Source: WLMZ01 sp037139095
GTDB taxonomy: Bacteria > Actinomycetota > Acidimicrobiia > Acidimicrobiales > Ilumatobacteraceae
Assembly: GCA_037139095.1 (NCBI GenBank)
Contig: JBAXHD010000080.1
Location: 1-6,644, forward strand
Length of the DNA stretch: 6,644 nucleotides
Reading direction: 5' to 3'
A program made the translations under genes and the position numbers. This document shows positions 1-6,194 of this stretch, piece by piece (the stretch's first letter is position 1; each line of letters starts with the position of its first letter). Under the pieces are notes generated by a model, which did no database searches, had not been told where the DNA came from, and saw only the letters and a list, made by a program, of their open reading frames with translations.

Positions 1-86
1 GCCCAAACACGAACATCACATTCATCGACGCGCTGCAGGCTTCAGCCACAACGGACCTCTTCAACCGTCGAAGAGCACACCTGTAG
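1..86. other. Unresolved left edge: possible end of a + gene or start of a - gene
   Basis: Two readings compete. On +, the frame beginning at base 3 stays open from the window edge to a TAG at 84-86 and would give a 27-residue C-terminus ending in NRRRAHL. On -, a GTG at 49-47 is preceded by GAAGAGG (62-56) at a 6-nt spacing and would start a protein reading V-A-E-A-C-S-A-S-M-N-V-M-F-V-F-G before leaving the window. The two frames share wobble positions, so third-base GC does not separate them. I recognise neither peptide. At most one is likely to be real. Confidence 0.3.
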
Positions 87-95
87 AGTCACGGC
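84..95 (+). promoter_or_regulatory. Leaderless -10 box (TAGAGT) for the gene at 96
   Basis: TAGAGT at 84-89 fits the actinobacterial -10 pattern TANNNT and is followed by exactly 6 nt (cacggc) before the GTG at 96. That places the expected transcription start on the G of the start codon. A weak -35-like TTCAAC lies at 60-65, 18 nt upstream of the box. There is no Shine-Dalgarno sequence, which agrees with a leaderless mRNA. The box overlaps the TAG that ends the possible + reading of the left edge. Confidence 0.5.
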
Positions 96-596
96 GTGAC
101 TCTTGAACTCGCTGCCGATGACATCCCTGTGGCCCACACACCCGCAGGTGGGTACGGCCCCAACTTCCCCCCGCTGATTCTTGCGGGCTGCAACGAGCCA
201 TTGGTCGCTGGAGCCCCCGATCTGCGCGGCGTCTGGAAGGTGCTGCACGCTCTGCGCGGCGGCCAACCAGTGCCCGAAGGCGACCGCCTGCTGAGTTACA
301 CCGAGCGCATCGAGCAATGTGGCAATCGCATTGTCGACTGCGGCGGCGGCACCATCGCCGACGCTCGAGCCGACGGCACCGAAGCCAACGGCGTGCACGA
401 TGTTTCGGTGTTCGACTACACCACGCCCATCCATATAGTCGCGTCGTACGAAGACGGCGTGTTCGTGTTGCGGCCCGTTGGCATGCCGGGCATCGAAGTC
501 ACTCGTCGGCTCAATGCCGATGGGCACATGGTCTGGACCCGCCCCGATATGGGCGGAGTTGTGATCACGCTCGAACGGGTCAGCGACCCGATCTAA
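96..596 (+). CDS. Hypothetical protein, lipocalin/FABP-like beta-barrel candidate
   Basis: A 166-residue soluble protein with no signal peptide or membrane segment. I do not recognise a named family. After a short N-terminal segment with G-C-N (residues 31-33) comes D-L-R-G-V-W-K-V (42-49), whose G-x-W resembles the lipocalin/calycin first-strand signature. The rest is rich in alternating beta-strand patterns: ERIEQCGNRIVDCGGG (70-85), NGVHDVSVFDYTTPIHIV (98-115), VFVLRPVGMPGIEV (122-135) and HMVWTRP to ITLERV (144-162). This suggests a small antiparallel barrel binding a hydrophobic ligand, which is inference only. The GTG start is chosen because it sits 6 nt after a TAGAGT -10 box and is the first start in frame. 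It converges with the acyl-CoA ligase gene, leaving 12 nt between the stops, so the two are not an operon. A link to lipid metabolism through that neighbour would be a guess. Confidence 0.8.
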   Translation: MTLELAADDIPVAHTPAGGYGPNFPPLILAGCNEPLVAGAPDLRGVWKVLHALRGGQPVPEGDRLLSYTERIEQCGNRIVDCGGGTIADARADGTEANGVHDVSVFDYTTPIHIVASYEDGVFVLRPVGMPGIEVTRRLNADGHMVWTRPDMGGVVITLERVSDPI

Positions 597-608
597 GCGC
601 CGCCACGG

Positions 609-2321
609 TCACTCGCCAGTGAGCTCTTTCTTCAGCTCGCGCTTGAGGAACTTACCGCTGGCGTTGCGCGGAATCGGCTCGTCGCGGAACCAAAACTTGG
701 TGGGGATCTTGTGCTTGGCCACGCTGGCGCCGAGGAACTCGCGTAGCTCGTCGGCCGACAGCTCGTGACCGGGGCGCAACACAATGACCGCTGCTACTTC
801 TTCACCCAAGCGCTCTTCGGGGATGCCGAATACGCATGCCTCGGCGATGGCGTCGTGGTGATAGATGGCCGTCTCGACCTCGCTGCAGTACACGTTCTCG
901 CCACCACGAATGACCATGTCTTTGGCGCGGTCGACGATGTAGATGAACCCGTCGTCGTCGATGCGAGCGATATCGCCCGTGTTGAGCCAACCATCGACAA
1001 TGGTGTCGGCGGTAGCCTCGGGGCGATTGAGATAACCCTTGATGGTGATGCAACCGCGCACGCAGAGCACACCAACAGTGTTGGGACCAGCAGGCAAATC
1101 GTTGCCGTCTTCATCGACCAACTTGGTCTCGAGCGTTGGCACGGCAGGCCCGCACGACTCGGGTTTGGCGACGAACCAACGCGCCGAGTTGGCAGTGATG
1201 ATTCCGTGAGTCTCGGTCATGCCGTATCCGGTGGATGGCTGACCGTTCTTCAACGCACCCGCGATCTTGTGCACGAGGTCGGGCTGCAATGCAGCGCCGC
1301 CGCCACCCAAACCGGCCAACGACGATGTGTCACGCGTTGCCCAATCGGGATGCATAAGCATCTCGCGGCTCATGGTGGGAACGCCCGAGAAGTTGGTGAC
1401 CTTTTCGCGCTCGATGAGTTCGAGGGCACGGCCTGGATCCCACTTGTACATCAGCACAACCTTGGCGCCAGACAGTGTTGCCGGGTGCACGATGCAGTTG
1501 CATGCCGTCACGTGGAACAGCGGTGTTGGCGCCATGAACGAAGCCGGCAACGCTGGCGGAGCGGGCGGCGGGGCGGGCACATCGCCAGCGGCAATGGCCT
1601 TTTGCTCGGACATCGCCACGGCGGTGCTCATCGCGGCAATGTTCAAAATGTTGGCGACCGAACCACGGTTGGTGAGCTGTGCGCCCTTGGGGAAACCAGT
1701 GGTGCCCGAGGTGTAGAAGATGGTGGCATCGTCGTCGGAATCAATATCGACATCTGGCAGCGATCCGGGATCGGCCTCGGCCATGACATCGGACCAACGT
1801 GATCCGCTGGTTGGGATAGCCCTATCTGTGCGCACCGAGATGATGTGCATCTCGCGCTGGCTCGGCATGTGTAGCAAGCGCTCGAGGCGCTCGTCGTCGA
1901 CAATCAACGCACGTGGCTCGCTGTCGTTGAGCGCGTATTCCATTTCTGGTGGAGTCCACCATGCGTTCATGCCGACCACCGCAGCGCCGATGGACACCGT
2001 GGCCCAGTAGCCCACGATCCACTCGGGGTAGTTGCGCATTGCGATGGCAACGCGCGTGCCGGGCTCTACGCCGTTGGCCAGCAAGTGCGCAGCTAGCTTG
2101 CGCACCTGACTCTGGACCTCGCCGTAGGTGTAGCGCTCGTCTTCGTAGACGAGGTAGTCCTTGTCGGCATAACCAGCCGTGGCTTCCCACAGCGCGCGCA
2201 TGGTTGGCGGAGCAGAGACAAACGCCTTCGATGGCACACCGCGGATATCGATGATGGTGGTAGCGAAGGGAGAGCCGGGAGCATCAAGTTCGGCGCGGGC
2301 GGTGAGGTAATGGTGGATCAC
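609..2321 (-). CDS. Class I adenylate-forming acyl-CoA synthetase (fatty-acid/aryl-CoA ligase, FadD-like)
   Basis: Activates a carboxylic acid with ATP to an acyl-AMP and transfers it to CoA in the cytoplasm. From the GTG at 2321 the protein has 570 residues, normal for the family. Core motifs in order: A3 phosphate loop YTSGTTGFPKG (203-213), A5 YGMTET (366-371), A7 GWLNTGD (444-450), A8 hinge DRAKDMVIRGGENVYCSEVE (464-483) and A10 PRNASGK with catalytic Lys557. All look intact. A Pro/Ala-rich insertion (about 239-264) precedes the PLFH segment; I recall similar insertions in actinobacterial relatives. The frame is open for a further 86 codons upstream, but that stretch is poor in family character and runs into the divergent lipoprotein gene. 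The GTG directly precedes the family-like start IHHYLTARAELDAPGSPF, so I use it. The ribosome-binding signal is weak (gatgag). The acyl substrate cannot be read from sequence; medium/long-chain fatty, sterol side-chain or aromatic acids are all possible. Confidence 0.93.
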   Translation of the reverse strand: MIHHYLTARAELDAPGSPFATTIIDIRGVPSKAFVSAPPTMRALWEATAGYADKDYLVYEDERYTYGEVQSQVRKLAAHLLANGVEPGTRVAIAMRNYPEWIVGYWATVSIGAAVVGMNAWWTPPEMEYALNDSEPRALIVDDERLERLLHMPSQREMHIISVRTDRAIPTSGSRWSDVMAEADPGSLPDVDIDSDDDATIFYTSGTTGFPKGAQLTNRGSVANILNIAAMSTAVAMSEQKAIAAGDVPAPPPAPPALPASFMAPTPLFHVTACNCIVHPATLSGAKVVLMYKWDPGRALELIEREKVTNFSGVPTMSREMLMHPDWATRDTSSLAGLGGGGAALQPDLVHKIAGALKNGQPSTGYGMTETHGIITANSARWFVAKPESCGPAVPTLETKLVDEDGNDLPAGPNTVGVLCVRGCITIKGYLNRPEATADTIVDGWLNTGDIARIDDDGFIYIVDRAKDMVIRGGENVYCSEVETAIYHHDAIAEACVFGIPEERLGEEVAAVIVLRPGHELSADELREFLGASVAKHKIPTKFWFRDEPIPRNASGKFLKRELKKELTGE

Positions 2322-2405
2322 CTCATCAGTCTTGCCGATAGCAGGGCACCAACTTCCAGCCAGCGGTCGAATCGACGCTGTGAATGTGTCGGAATGCTCT
2401 ATCGC

Positions 2406-2422
2406 CGCCACAAAATGTGGCG
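2406..2422. promoter_or_regulatory. Perfect 7-3-7 inverted repeat, candidate operator
   Basis: CGCCACA-AAA-TGTGGCG is a perfect 7-bp dyad around a 3-nt A-tract centre. It lies 38 nt upstream of the lipoprotein ATG and 84 nt upstream of the ligase GTG, a suitable place for a dimeric regulator controlling one or both divergent genes. It could also fold as a hairpin in a transcript, but no T-run follows on either strand, which argues against an intrinsic terminator. No regulator gene is present in the window, so the binding protein is unknown. Confidence 0.45.
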
Positions 2423-2446
2423 CAGGCTGACACCCAGTTCCTCTAC

Positions 2447-2454
2447 GGAAGGGG
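2447..2454 (+). promoter_or_regulatory. Ribosome binding site for the lipoprotein gene
   Basis: GGAAGGGG ends 6 nt before the ATG at 2461. It is the clearest Shine-Dalgarno-like sequence in the window and fixes that start, in contrast to the SD-less starts at 96, 4987 and 6195. Confidence 0.6.
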
Positions 2455-2460
2455 CGTGAG

Positions 2461-2916
2461 ATGCATAAGCAGCACGCAGTCCGATTTGCAGTCACTGTTG
2501 CCCTCGGTTGCACGGCGATCGTCGCATGCAGCGAGAGCAAGCCCACCGCCGCCGCGTGGAGAGCCAAGGTCGTGCCCATCTGTACTCAAATGATCGCCGA
2601 CCGCAACGCTGGCACTGTGGGCTTCACAACAGCGGTACCCACCGTCGAACAGTTGAGCGCCTTTTACGTTGGATTCGCACCGCAGTTCGCTGCAGCGGCA
2701 AAGAAGATCGAAGCATTGACGCGGCCGAGCGGAATTGACTCCGAGCTTAAGACGCTCTTCGCTGCGCTCGATGCCGCCGTCGCTGATGCAGAGCAATCGG
2801 CAAAGGATCCCGCAGCTGTACAAGCTGAGATAGATGGTGGCGAGCAAACAAAGCCGGTGGTTCTCGCGCTTCAGGCAGCTACAACCGCCGCCGGTCTCCC
2901 AGAGTGCAACGGGTAA
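2461..2916 (+). CDS. Small secreted lipoprotein of unknown function
   Basis: 151 residues. The N-terminus has basic residues (K3, R8), a hydrophobic stretch (about 9-22) and a lipobox I-V-A-C with the lipidated Cys at residue 23, followed by S-E-S, so the mature protein should be anchored on the outer face of the cytoplasmic membrane. The mature part is about 128 residues, Ala-rich and predicted mostly helical, with W33 near the start. Only two further cysteines are present after the lipobox, C41 (VVPICTQM) and C149 (GLPECNG), at opposite ends of the domain, suggesting a disulfide that closes a helical bundle. This resembles small actinobacterial lipoproteins of unknown role; I assign no function. 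A good SD (GGAAGGGG) decides the start. The gene is divergent from the acyl-CoA ligase and converges with the sialidase-like gene, so it is transcribed alone. Confidence 0.85.
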   Translation: MHKQHAVRFAVTVALGCTAIVACSESKPTAAAWRAKVVPICTQMIADRNAGTVGFTTAVPTVEQLSAFYVGFAPQFAAAAKKIEALTRPSGIDSELKTLFAALDAAVADAEQSAKDPAAVQAEIDGGEQTKPVVLALQAATTAAGLPECNG

Positions 2917-2923
2917 CTATTCA

Positions 2924-2936
2924 TCAACGGTGTTGA
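2924..2936. other. Short hairpin in the convergent gap
   Basis: TCAAC-GGT-GTTGA forms a 5-bp stem with a 3-nt loop in the 36-nt gap between two convergent stops. Position suggests a weak bidirectional terminator. However, the stem is short and AT-containing and no T-run follows, so this may be chance. Confidence 0.2.
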
Positions 2937-2952
2937 ACATCGAGGCTGCTGG

Positions 2953-4920
2953 TCAAGTGCGCAGGGCTCGAGCCAAGGCGATGGCCTCGGTGACCAGCAA
3001 CGGTCGGTCATAGGTCAACACCCGTGAGACCACCCCACCGAAGTCAGGCGCCACAAGCAATTCGGAACCACCGATCTCACCGAGTTGGCGCGGGTGGAAC
3101 ACCCAGCCCTGCGGCTGGTCTCCCCCATCGTCGAGCACTTGGTCGACCACAATGCTGGCCACCTTTGGGCCGCCATCAACAATGAAGCTCACCGTGTGCA
3201 CTTGGCCGTCCCAGATTGACGAGGCGACTGCCACACGAGTGCCGAGACGAAGCTGGGTGCCGAAGCCATCGGTGATCAACAATTCGATCTCGCCATCATC
3301 GGTAACCGACACCTGATAACCCTTGGTGATCCGCTCGCTTGTTGGTTCTTCGCCTAACGCAGCAGTCACGTTCGAGAAGGCCGACAGCAACACCCGACGG
3401 TTGAGCACCGCACGAAGCTCGCCGCTGAATCGAATCGTGATGGTGAATCCGCCGCCGCTGCGCAGATCGGGTAGCACCGAGCTACGCGGTGCAACATTTC
3501 CAGCCAGCCAGTCGACGACCTTGCTTTCGCTGGGCACGAGCGAAAGCTCGTGTTGCGCGCGCAGGTACTGCAACAAACGCTGCTCGACCACGTGATAGCG
3601 CACGGCCAACTTGTTCGACTCGACATAGGCCAGCGTTCCATCGGATAGCTCCACCCAATCGGGATAACCGGGTCCATCGACGATGGCCCAGTCGGCGTTC
3701 CAGTCGGGCCGCTCCTCGAAGCCCTCACCGTCCCAATACAGCGCAATCTCGGGCTGGCTCCACGTGATGACGCCATCGTCAGCGCCGCGCCCCACGGTGA
3801 TCCAATAGACACGGCGCCCGGTGTATCCGAGTCGGTCGGTACGACCGTTGTTATAGAAGAGCATGACGAACTCGGCGACCCCAGCATCGGAATTCGATGC
3901 GGAGCGCAGTCGATACGGCGTGATCGAACCTCGCGGATTCTTGATGACCTGTTGTCCGCCGTGGCCTACCGGCAGCCCTTCGTACGTAAGCCAAAACGGT
4001 TCACCCCACGAGAGGCCTGAATCGTTTGAGTAGGCCGCCGCTAATCGACCAGTCTCTGCTCGCCACAGCGAGAACAGCCGCGCAGGCAACCGATCGTTCA
4101 CCGCCAGCACATGGGGCTCCTCGCCAAGGCAAAGCTCGCCGCCTGGTGCCTGCAGCCCAACATCGCCGATCGGCAATGTCTCCCATACTGCGTCGCCGAG
4201 ATCCTTCACGTGCAACAGATTGGTACTGCGCAAGAAGAACACCTCGGAGCCCGGGGTCTCGCCGGCACCCTCGCGCGTCTTTTGAAACGCCATGTACACG
4301 GCGCCATCGATTACCGACGGCTTGTCACACAAGAACATGCCCATCGTCTCGCCACCCCACGGATTGTCGCGGTCGATGCGCGACCGCCGCACCGGCACGA
4401 GGTAACGCTGCGAACCCCACGTGCGACCAGCATCATCGGAAACCCGAAACCAGTAGCCCTCGTCGAGTTGCATATCGGTGCGTCGCAGCGGGGTCAAGGT
4501 GTCGTCGGCGTTGGGCGGATAGTGCGAGCCGTGATTCCATCCGTAGAACACGAAGATGCGCTCGCTGCCATCGGGCGCTCGATGAAGCAACTGGTACCCA
4601 TCGTGCGATTGCCGCTCGGGCGAATCAATCGGCGCCAGCGCCGACCATGTCTTTCCGTTGTCGACGCTTCGCGTGCCGAACAACTGCAGCCCAGGTCCGC
4701 CCTCTCGATTTTCGGAGTGATGCAGCACCACCGACAACACAGTCGCGTCGAGTTCGCTGTCGTGCACCGCCACAATGTTTTGGCTGTCGTAGTAACCGTT
4801 GCGATCCGAGACCACGCTGCCAGCCTTCACATCACGTGGGTCCACCCGCGACACGAACGGAGTAAAGCCGTTGGGCGCCACGGCGAAACGAGATGGGTCG
4901 CTATGCATGCGCAAGATCAT
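2953..4920 (-). CDS. BNR/Asp-box sialidase-like protein with C-terminal LamG/ConA-like domain
   Basis: 655 residues. The N-terminal ~450 form a sialidase-type six-bladed propeller: three Asp-boxes are visible, SVDNGKTW (85-92), SDDAGRTW (161-168) and SNDSGLSW (298-305), plus a degenerate DDGVITW (381-387). Segments resembling the sialidase core are GEEPH (266-270, Glu possibly catalytic), WRAETGR (286-292), and GYPDWVELSDGT (418-429), where Tyr419 could match the nucleophilic Tyr. The N-terminal F/Y-R-I-P arginine motif is not seen; the corresponding stretch reads YYDSQNIV (43-50). Residues ~488-653 look like a LamG/concanavalin A-like jelly roll. There is no signal peptide, lipobox or membrane segment, unlike secreted sialidases. 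Start: a TGA lies two codons before the ATG at 4920, so that is the earliest start; the second Met (4908) is an alternative, and GGTGAG sits awkwardly for both. True sialidase activity is uncertain; another glycan or a non-catalytic role is possible. Confidence 0.85.
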   Translation of the reverse strand: MILRMHSDPSRFAVAPNGFTPFVSRVDPRDVKAGSVVSDRNGYYDSQNIVAVHDSELDATVLSVVLHHSENREGGPGLQLFGTRSVDNGKTWSALAPIDSPERQSHDGYQLLHRAPDGSERIFVFYGWNHGSHYPPNADDTLTPLRRTDMQLDEGYWFRVSDDAGRTWGSQRYLVPVRRSRIDRDNPWGGETMGMFLCDKPSVIDGAVYMAFQKTREGAGETPGSEVFFLRSTNLLHVKDLGDAVWETLPIGDVGLQAPGGELCLGEEPHVLAVNDRLPARLFSLWRAETGRLAAAYSNDSGLSWGEPFWLTYEGLPVGHGGQQVIKNPRGSITPYRLRSASNSDAGVAEFVMLFYNNGRTDRLGYTGRRVYWITVGRGADDGVITWSQPEIALYWDGEGFEERPDWNADWAIVDGPGYPDWVELSDGTLAYVESNKLAVRYHVVEQRLLQYLRAQHELSLVPSESKVVDWLAGNVAPRSSVLPDLRSGGGFTITIRFSGELRAVLNRRVLLSAFSNVTAALGEEPTSERITKGYQVSVTDDGEIELLITDGFGTQLRLGTRVAVASSIWDGQVHTVSFIVDGGPKVASIVVDQVLDDGGDQPQGWVFHPRQLGEIGGSELLVAPDFGGVVSRVLTYDRPLLVTEAIALARALRT

Positions 4921-4948
4921 TACTCACCGCCACGCAACGCGAAGTGTC

Positions 4949-4977
4949 TTGCCAAGCCGCGAGCCATCGGTCATTGT
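4949..4977 (+). promoter_or_regulatory. Candidate promoter for the P450 gene
   Basis: TTGCCA (4949-4954, five of six to TTGACA) and CATTGT (4972-4977, A2 and T6 kept) are separated by exactly 17 nt. A start about 7 nt after the -10 would leave a leader of only ~3 nt before the ATG at 4987, agreeing with the absence of a Shine-Dalgarno sequence there. The -35 overlaps a small dyad CTTG-C-CAAG. The 66-nt gap also has to hold the divergent promoter of the sialidase-like gene, for which I see no clear boxes. Confidence 0.35.
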
Positions 4978-4986
4978 TTGCACGTT

Positions 4987-6165
4987 ATGACTGCGCCAAC
5001 GATCACCTACGACATCTACTCCGACGAGTCGTTGTCGAATCCGTATCCGATCTACGAAGAACTGCGCTCGCTCGGGTCGGCGGTGTGGATGGAGCCTCAC
5101 AACGCGTTCGTCCTGCCTCGATACACCGCATGTCGCGATGCCCTTCGCAACTGGCGGATTTTTGCCTCGGGCAACGGTGTGATGATGAACGAACCAATGA
5201 ACGCTGCGGCCAGCAACCAGCTCATGTTGTGTACCGACGGCGAGCGACACAGCGCGTTGCGATCGGTTGTCGGTGCGCCGCTGATGACCAAGGCTCTCGA
5301 CAACGTGCGACCGCTCATCGAGACCGAAGCCAATGCGCTTGTCGACCGACTCGTCGCGCAAGGCACGTTCGATGCCGTGTCCGAGTTTGCTCAGCACCTG
5401 CCAGTAACGATTGTGTCTGAACTCGTTGGCCTGCCCGAGGCCGGACGCGACCGCATGCTGCCGTGGGCGTCGGCTGTGTTCAATTCGATCGGCCCGATGA
5501 ACCAGCGCTGCATCGACTCGATAGGCAACATCATCGAGATGAACGAGTTCGTCTCTACGAAATGCACCCGCGACACCGTGAAGCCAGGCGGTTGGGCCGA
5601 AGCGCTTTGGGACGCCGTGGACCGCGGCGACATGGACCCCAGCGAACCTGCGATGCAGTTACACAACTACACCGGCCCATCTCTGGACACCACGATCAAC
5701 GCAACGTCAAACATGATCTGGCTGTTCTCGCAGAACCCCGATCAGTGGAACCTGCTGCGTCAACAACCCGAACTCATCCCCAACGCGATCGATGAGGTGC
5801 TGCGACTCGAATCTCCCGTTCAGGGGTTCTCGCGGTGCACAACCGAAAGCGTCGAGGTAGACGGCGTCACCCTGCCCGCCGGCTCACGAGTGTTGATGCT
5901 CTACGCCGCAGCTAACCGCGACGAGCGTCAGTTCAACGACCCAACAGTGTTCGACATTCAGCGCGCCAACGCTGGCGATCACCTCGGCCTCGGCCACGGT
6001 CGTCATGTGTGCCCTGGTGCGCACCTCGCTCGCCTCGAAATGCGTTCGCTGCTGAACTCGTTGCTTCCAAAGGTGGCGCGGTTCGATCTCGTGGAGAGCT
6101 CAATGGCACTCAACAACACCATGCGTGGCCTTGCCACCTGCACGGTAAACGTGATTCCCGCCTAA
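4987..6165 (+). CDS. Cytochrome P450 (soluble bacterial class I monooxygenase)
   Basis: 392 residues, typical for a bacterial soluble P450 that uses ferredoxin and a reductase to insert one oxygen of O2 into a substrate. Visible motifs: C-helix H88-x-x-x-R92 (heme propionate contact), I-helix P231-S-L-D234-T235-T236, K-helix E270-V-L-R273, and heme loop L335-G-H-G-R-H-V-C342-P-G with Cys342 as the axial thiolate. Two deviations: the usual A/G-G before the acid-Thr pair is Pro-Ser, and the Phe seven residues before Cys is Leu. The acid/alcohol pair D234-T235 is kept, so activity is expected. The frame stays open far upstream across the antisense of the sialidase-like gene. The ATG at 4987 gives the normal N-terminus with NPYPIYEELR (18-27), so I use it. 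No ferredoxin or reductase gene lies in the window. The substrate is unknown. Confidence 0.95.
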   Translation: MTAPTITYDIYSDESLSNPYPIYEELRSLGSAVWMEPHNAFVLPRYTACRDALRNWRIFASGNGVMMNEPMNAAASNQLMLCTDGERHSALRSVVGAPLMTKALDNVRPLIETEANALVDRLVAQGTFDAVSEFAQHLPVTIVSELVGLPEAGRDRMLPWASAVFNSIGPMNQRCIDSIGNIIEMNEFVSTKCTRDTVKPGGWAEALWDAVDRGDMDPSEPAMQLHNYTGPSLDTTINATSNMIWLFSQNPDQWNLLRQQPELIPNAIDEVLRLESPVQGFSRCTTESVEVDGVTLPAGSRVLMLYAAANRDERQFNDPTVFDIQRANAGDHLGLGHGRHVCPGAHLARLEMRSLLNSLLPKVARFDLVESSMALNNTMRGLATCTVNVIPA

Positions 6166-6182
6166 GTAATACGGCCCTCACC

Positions 6183-6194
6183 TACGCTCGGGCT
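6183..6194 (+). promoter_or_regulatory. Leaderless -10 box (TACGCT) for mgsA
   Basis: TACGCT (6183-6188) fits TANNNT and is followed by exactly 6 nt before the ATG at 6195, the same geometry as at 84-98. I see no -35-like sequence 16-18 nt upstream, where the P450 stop lies. No Shine-Dalgarno is visible. If real, mgsA can be transcribed independently of the P450 gene. Confidence 0.45.

Larger units (their letters stand above)
2322..2460. promoter_or_regulatory. Divergent intergenic region between acyl-CoA ligase and lipoprotein genes
   Basis: This 139-nt stretch separates two divergent starts and should carry promoters for both. It contains a perfect inverted repeat at 2406-2422 (listed separately) and a shorter dyad GTCGA-A-TCGAC at 2366-2376. 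I see no strong -35/-10 pair in either direction. For the ligase the hexamer AAGACT, 6 nt before its GTG, keeps only A2 and T6 of TANNNT, so a leaderless start there is weakly supported at best. Confidence 0.55.

Noticed and set aside
42..527. 161-codon - strand open frame over the hypothetical protein
   Set aside because: Antisense to the 166-residue gene, which has the better start signal and a coherent beta-strand pattern.
609..622. TCACT-CGCC-AGTGA hairpin at the ligase stop as a terminator
   Set aside because: Only a 5-bp stem made by the last ligase codons, with no T-run in the ligase direction; likely chance.
621..635. GAGCT...AGCTC inverted repeat near the ligase 3' end
   Set aside because: Explained by the repeated E-L-K-K-E-L codons in the coding sequence.
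765..1802. Long + strand open frame (345 codons) antisense to the acyl-CoA ligase
   Set aside because: The opposite strand encodes a complete ligase with all core motifs; this is the usual high-GC antisense shadow, with no recognisable domain.
2322..2579. 86-codon N-terminal extension of the acyl-CoA ligase, with an apparently hydrophobic start
   Set aside because: It overlaps the start of the divergent lipoprotein gene and crosses the inverted repeat; the family-like N-terminus begins at the GTG at 2321.
4026..4865. Long + strand open frame (279 codons), very rich in Arg and Ser, antisense to the sialidase-like gene
   Set aside because: Composition is that of an out-of-frame high-GC shadow, and the - strand gene there carries clear Asp-boxes.
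4111..4986. In-frame upstream extension of the P450 by nearly 300 codons
   Set aside because: It lies antisense to the sialidase-like gene and has no domain character; the P450 from 4987 already has a full normal length and N-terminus.
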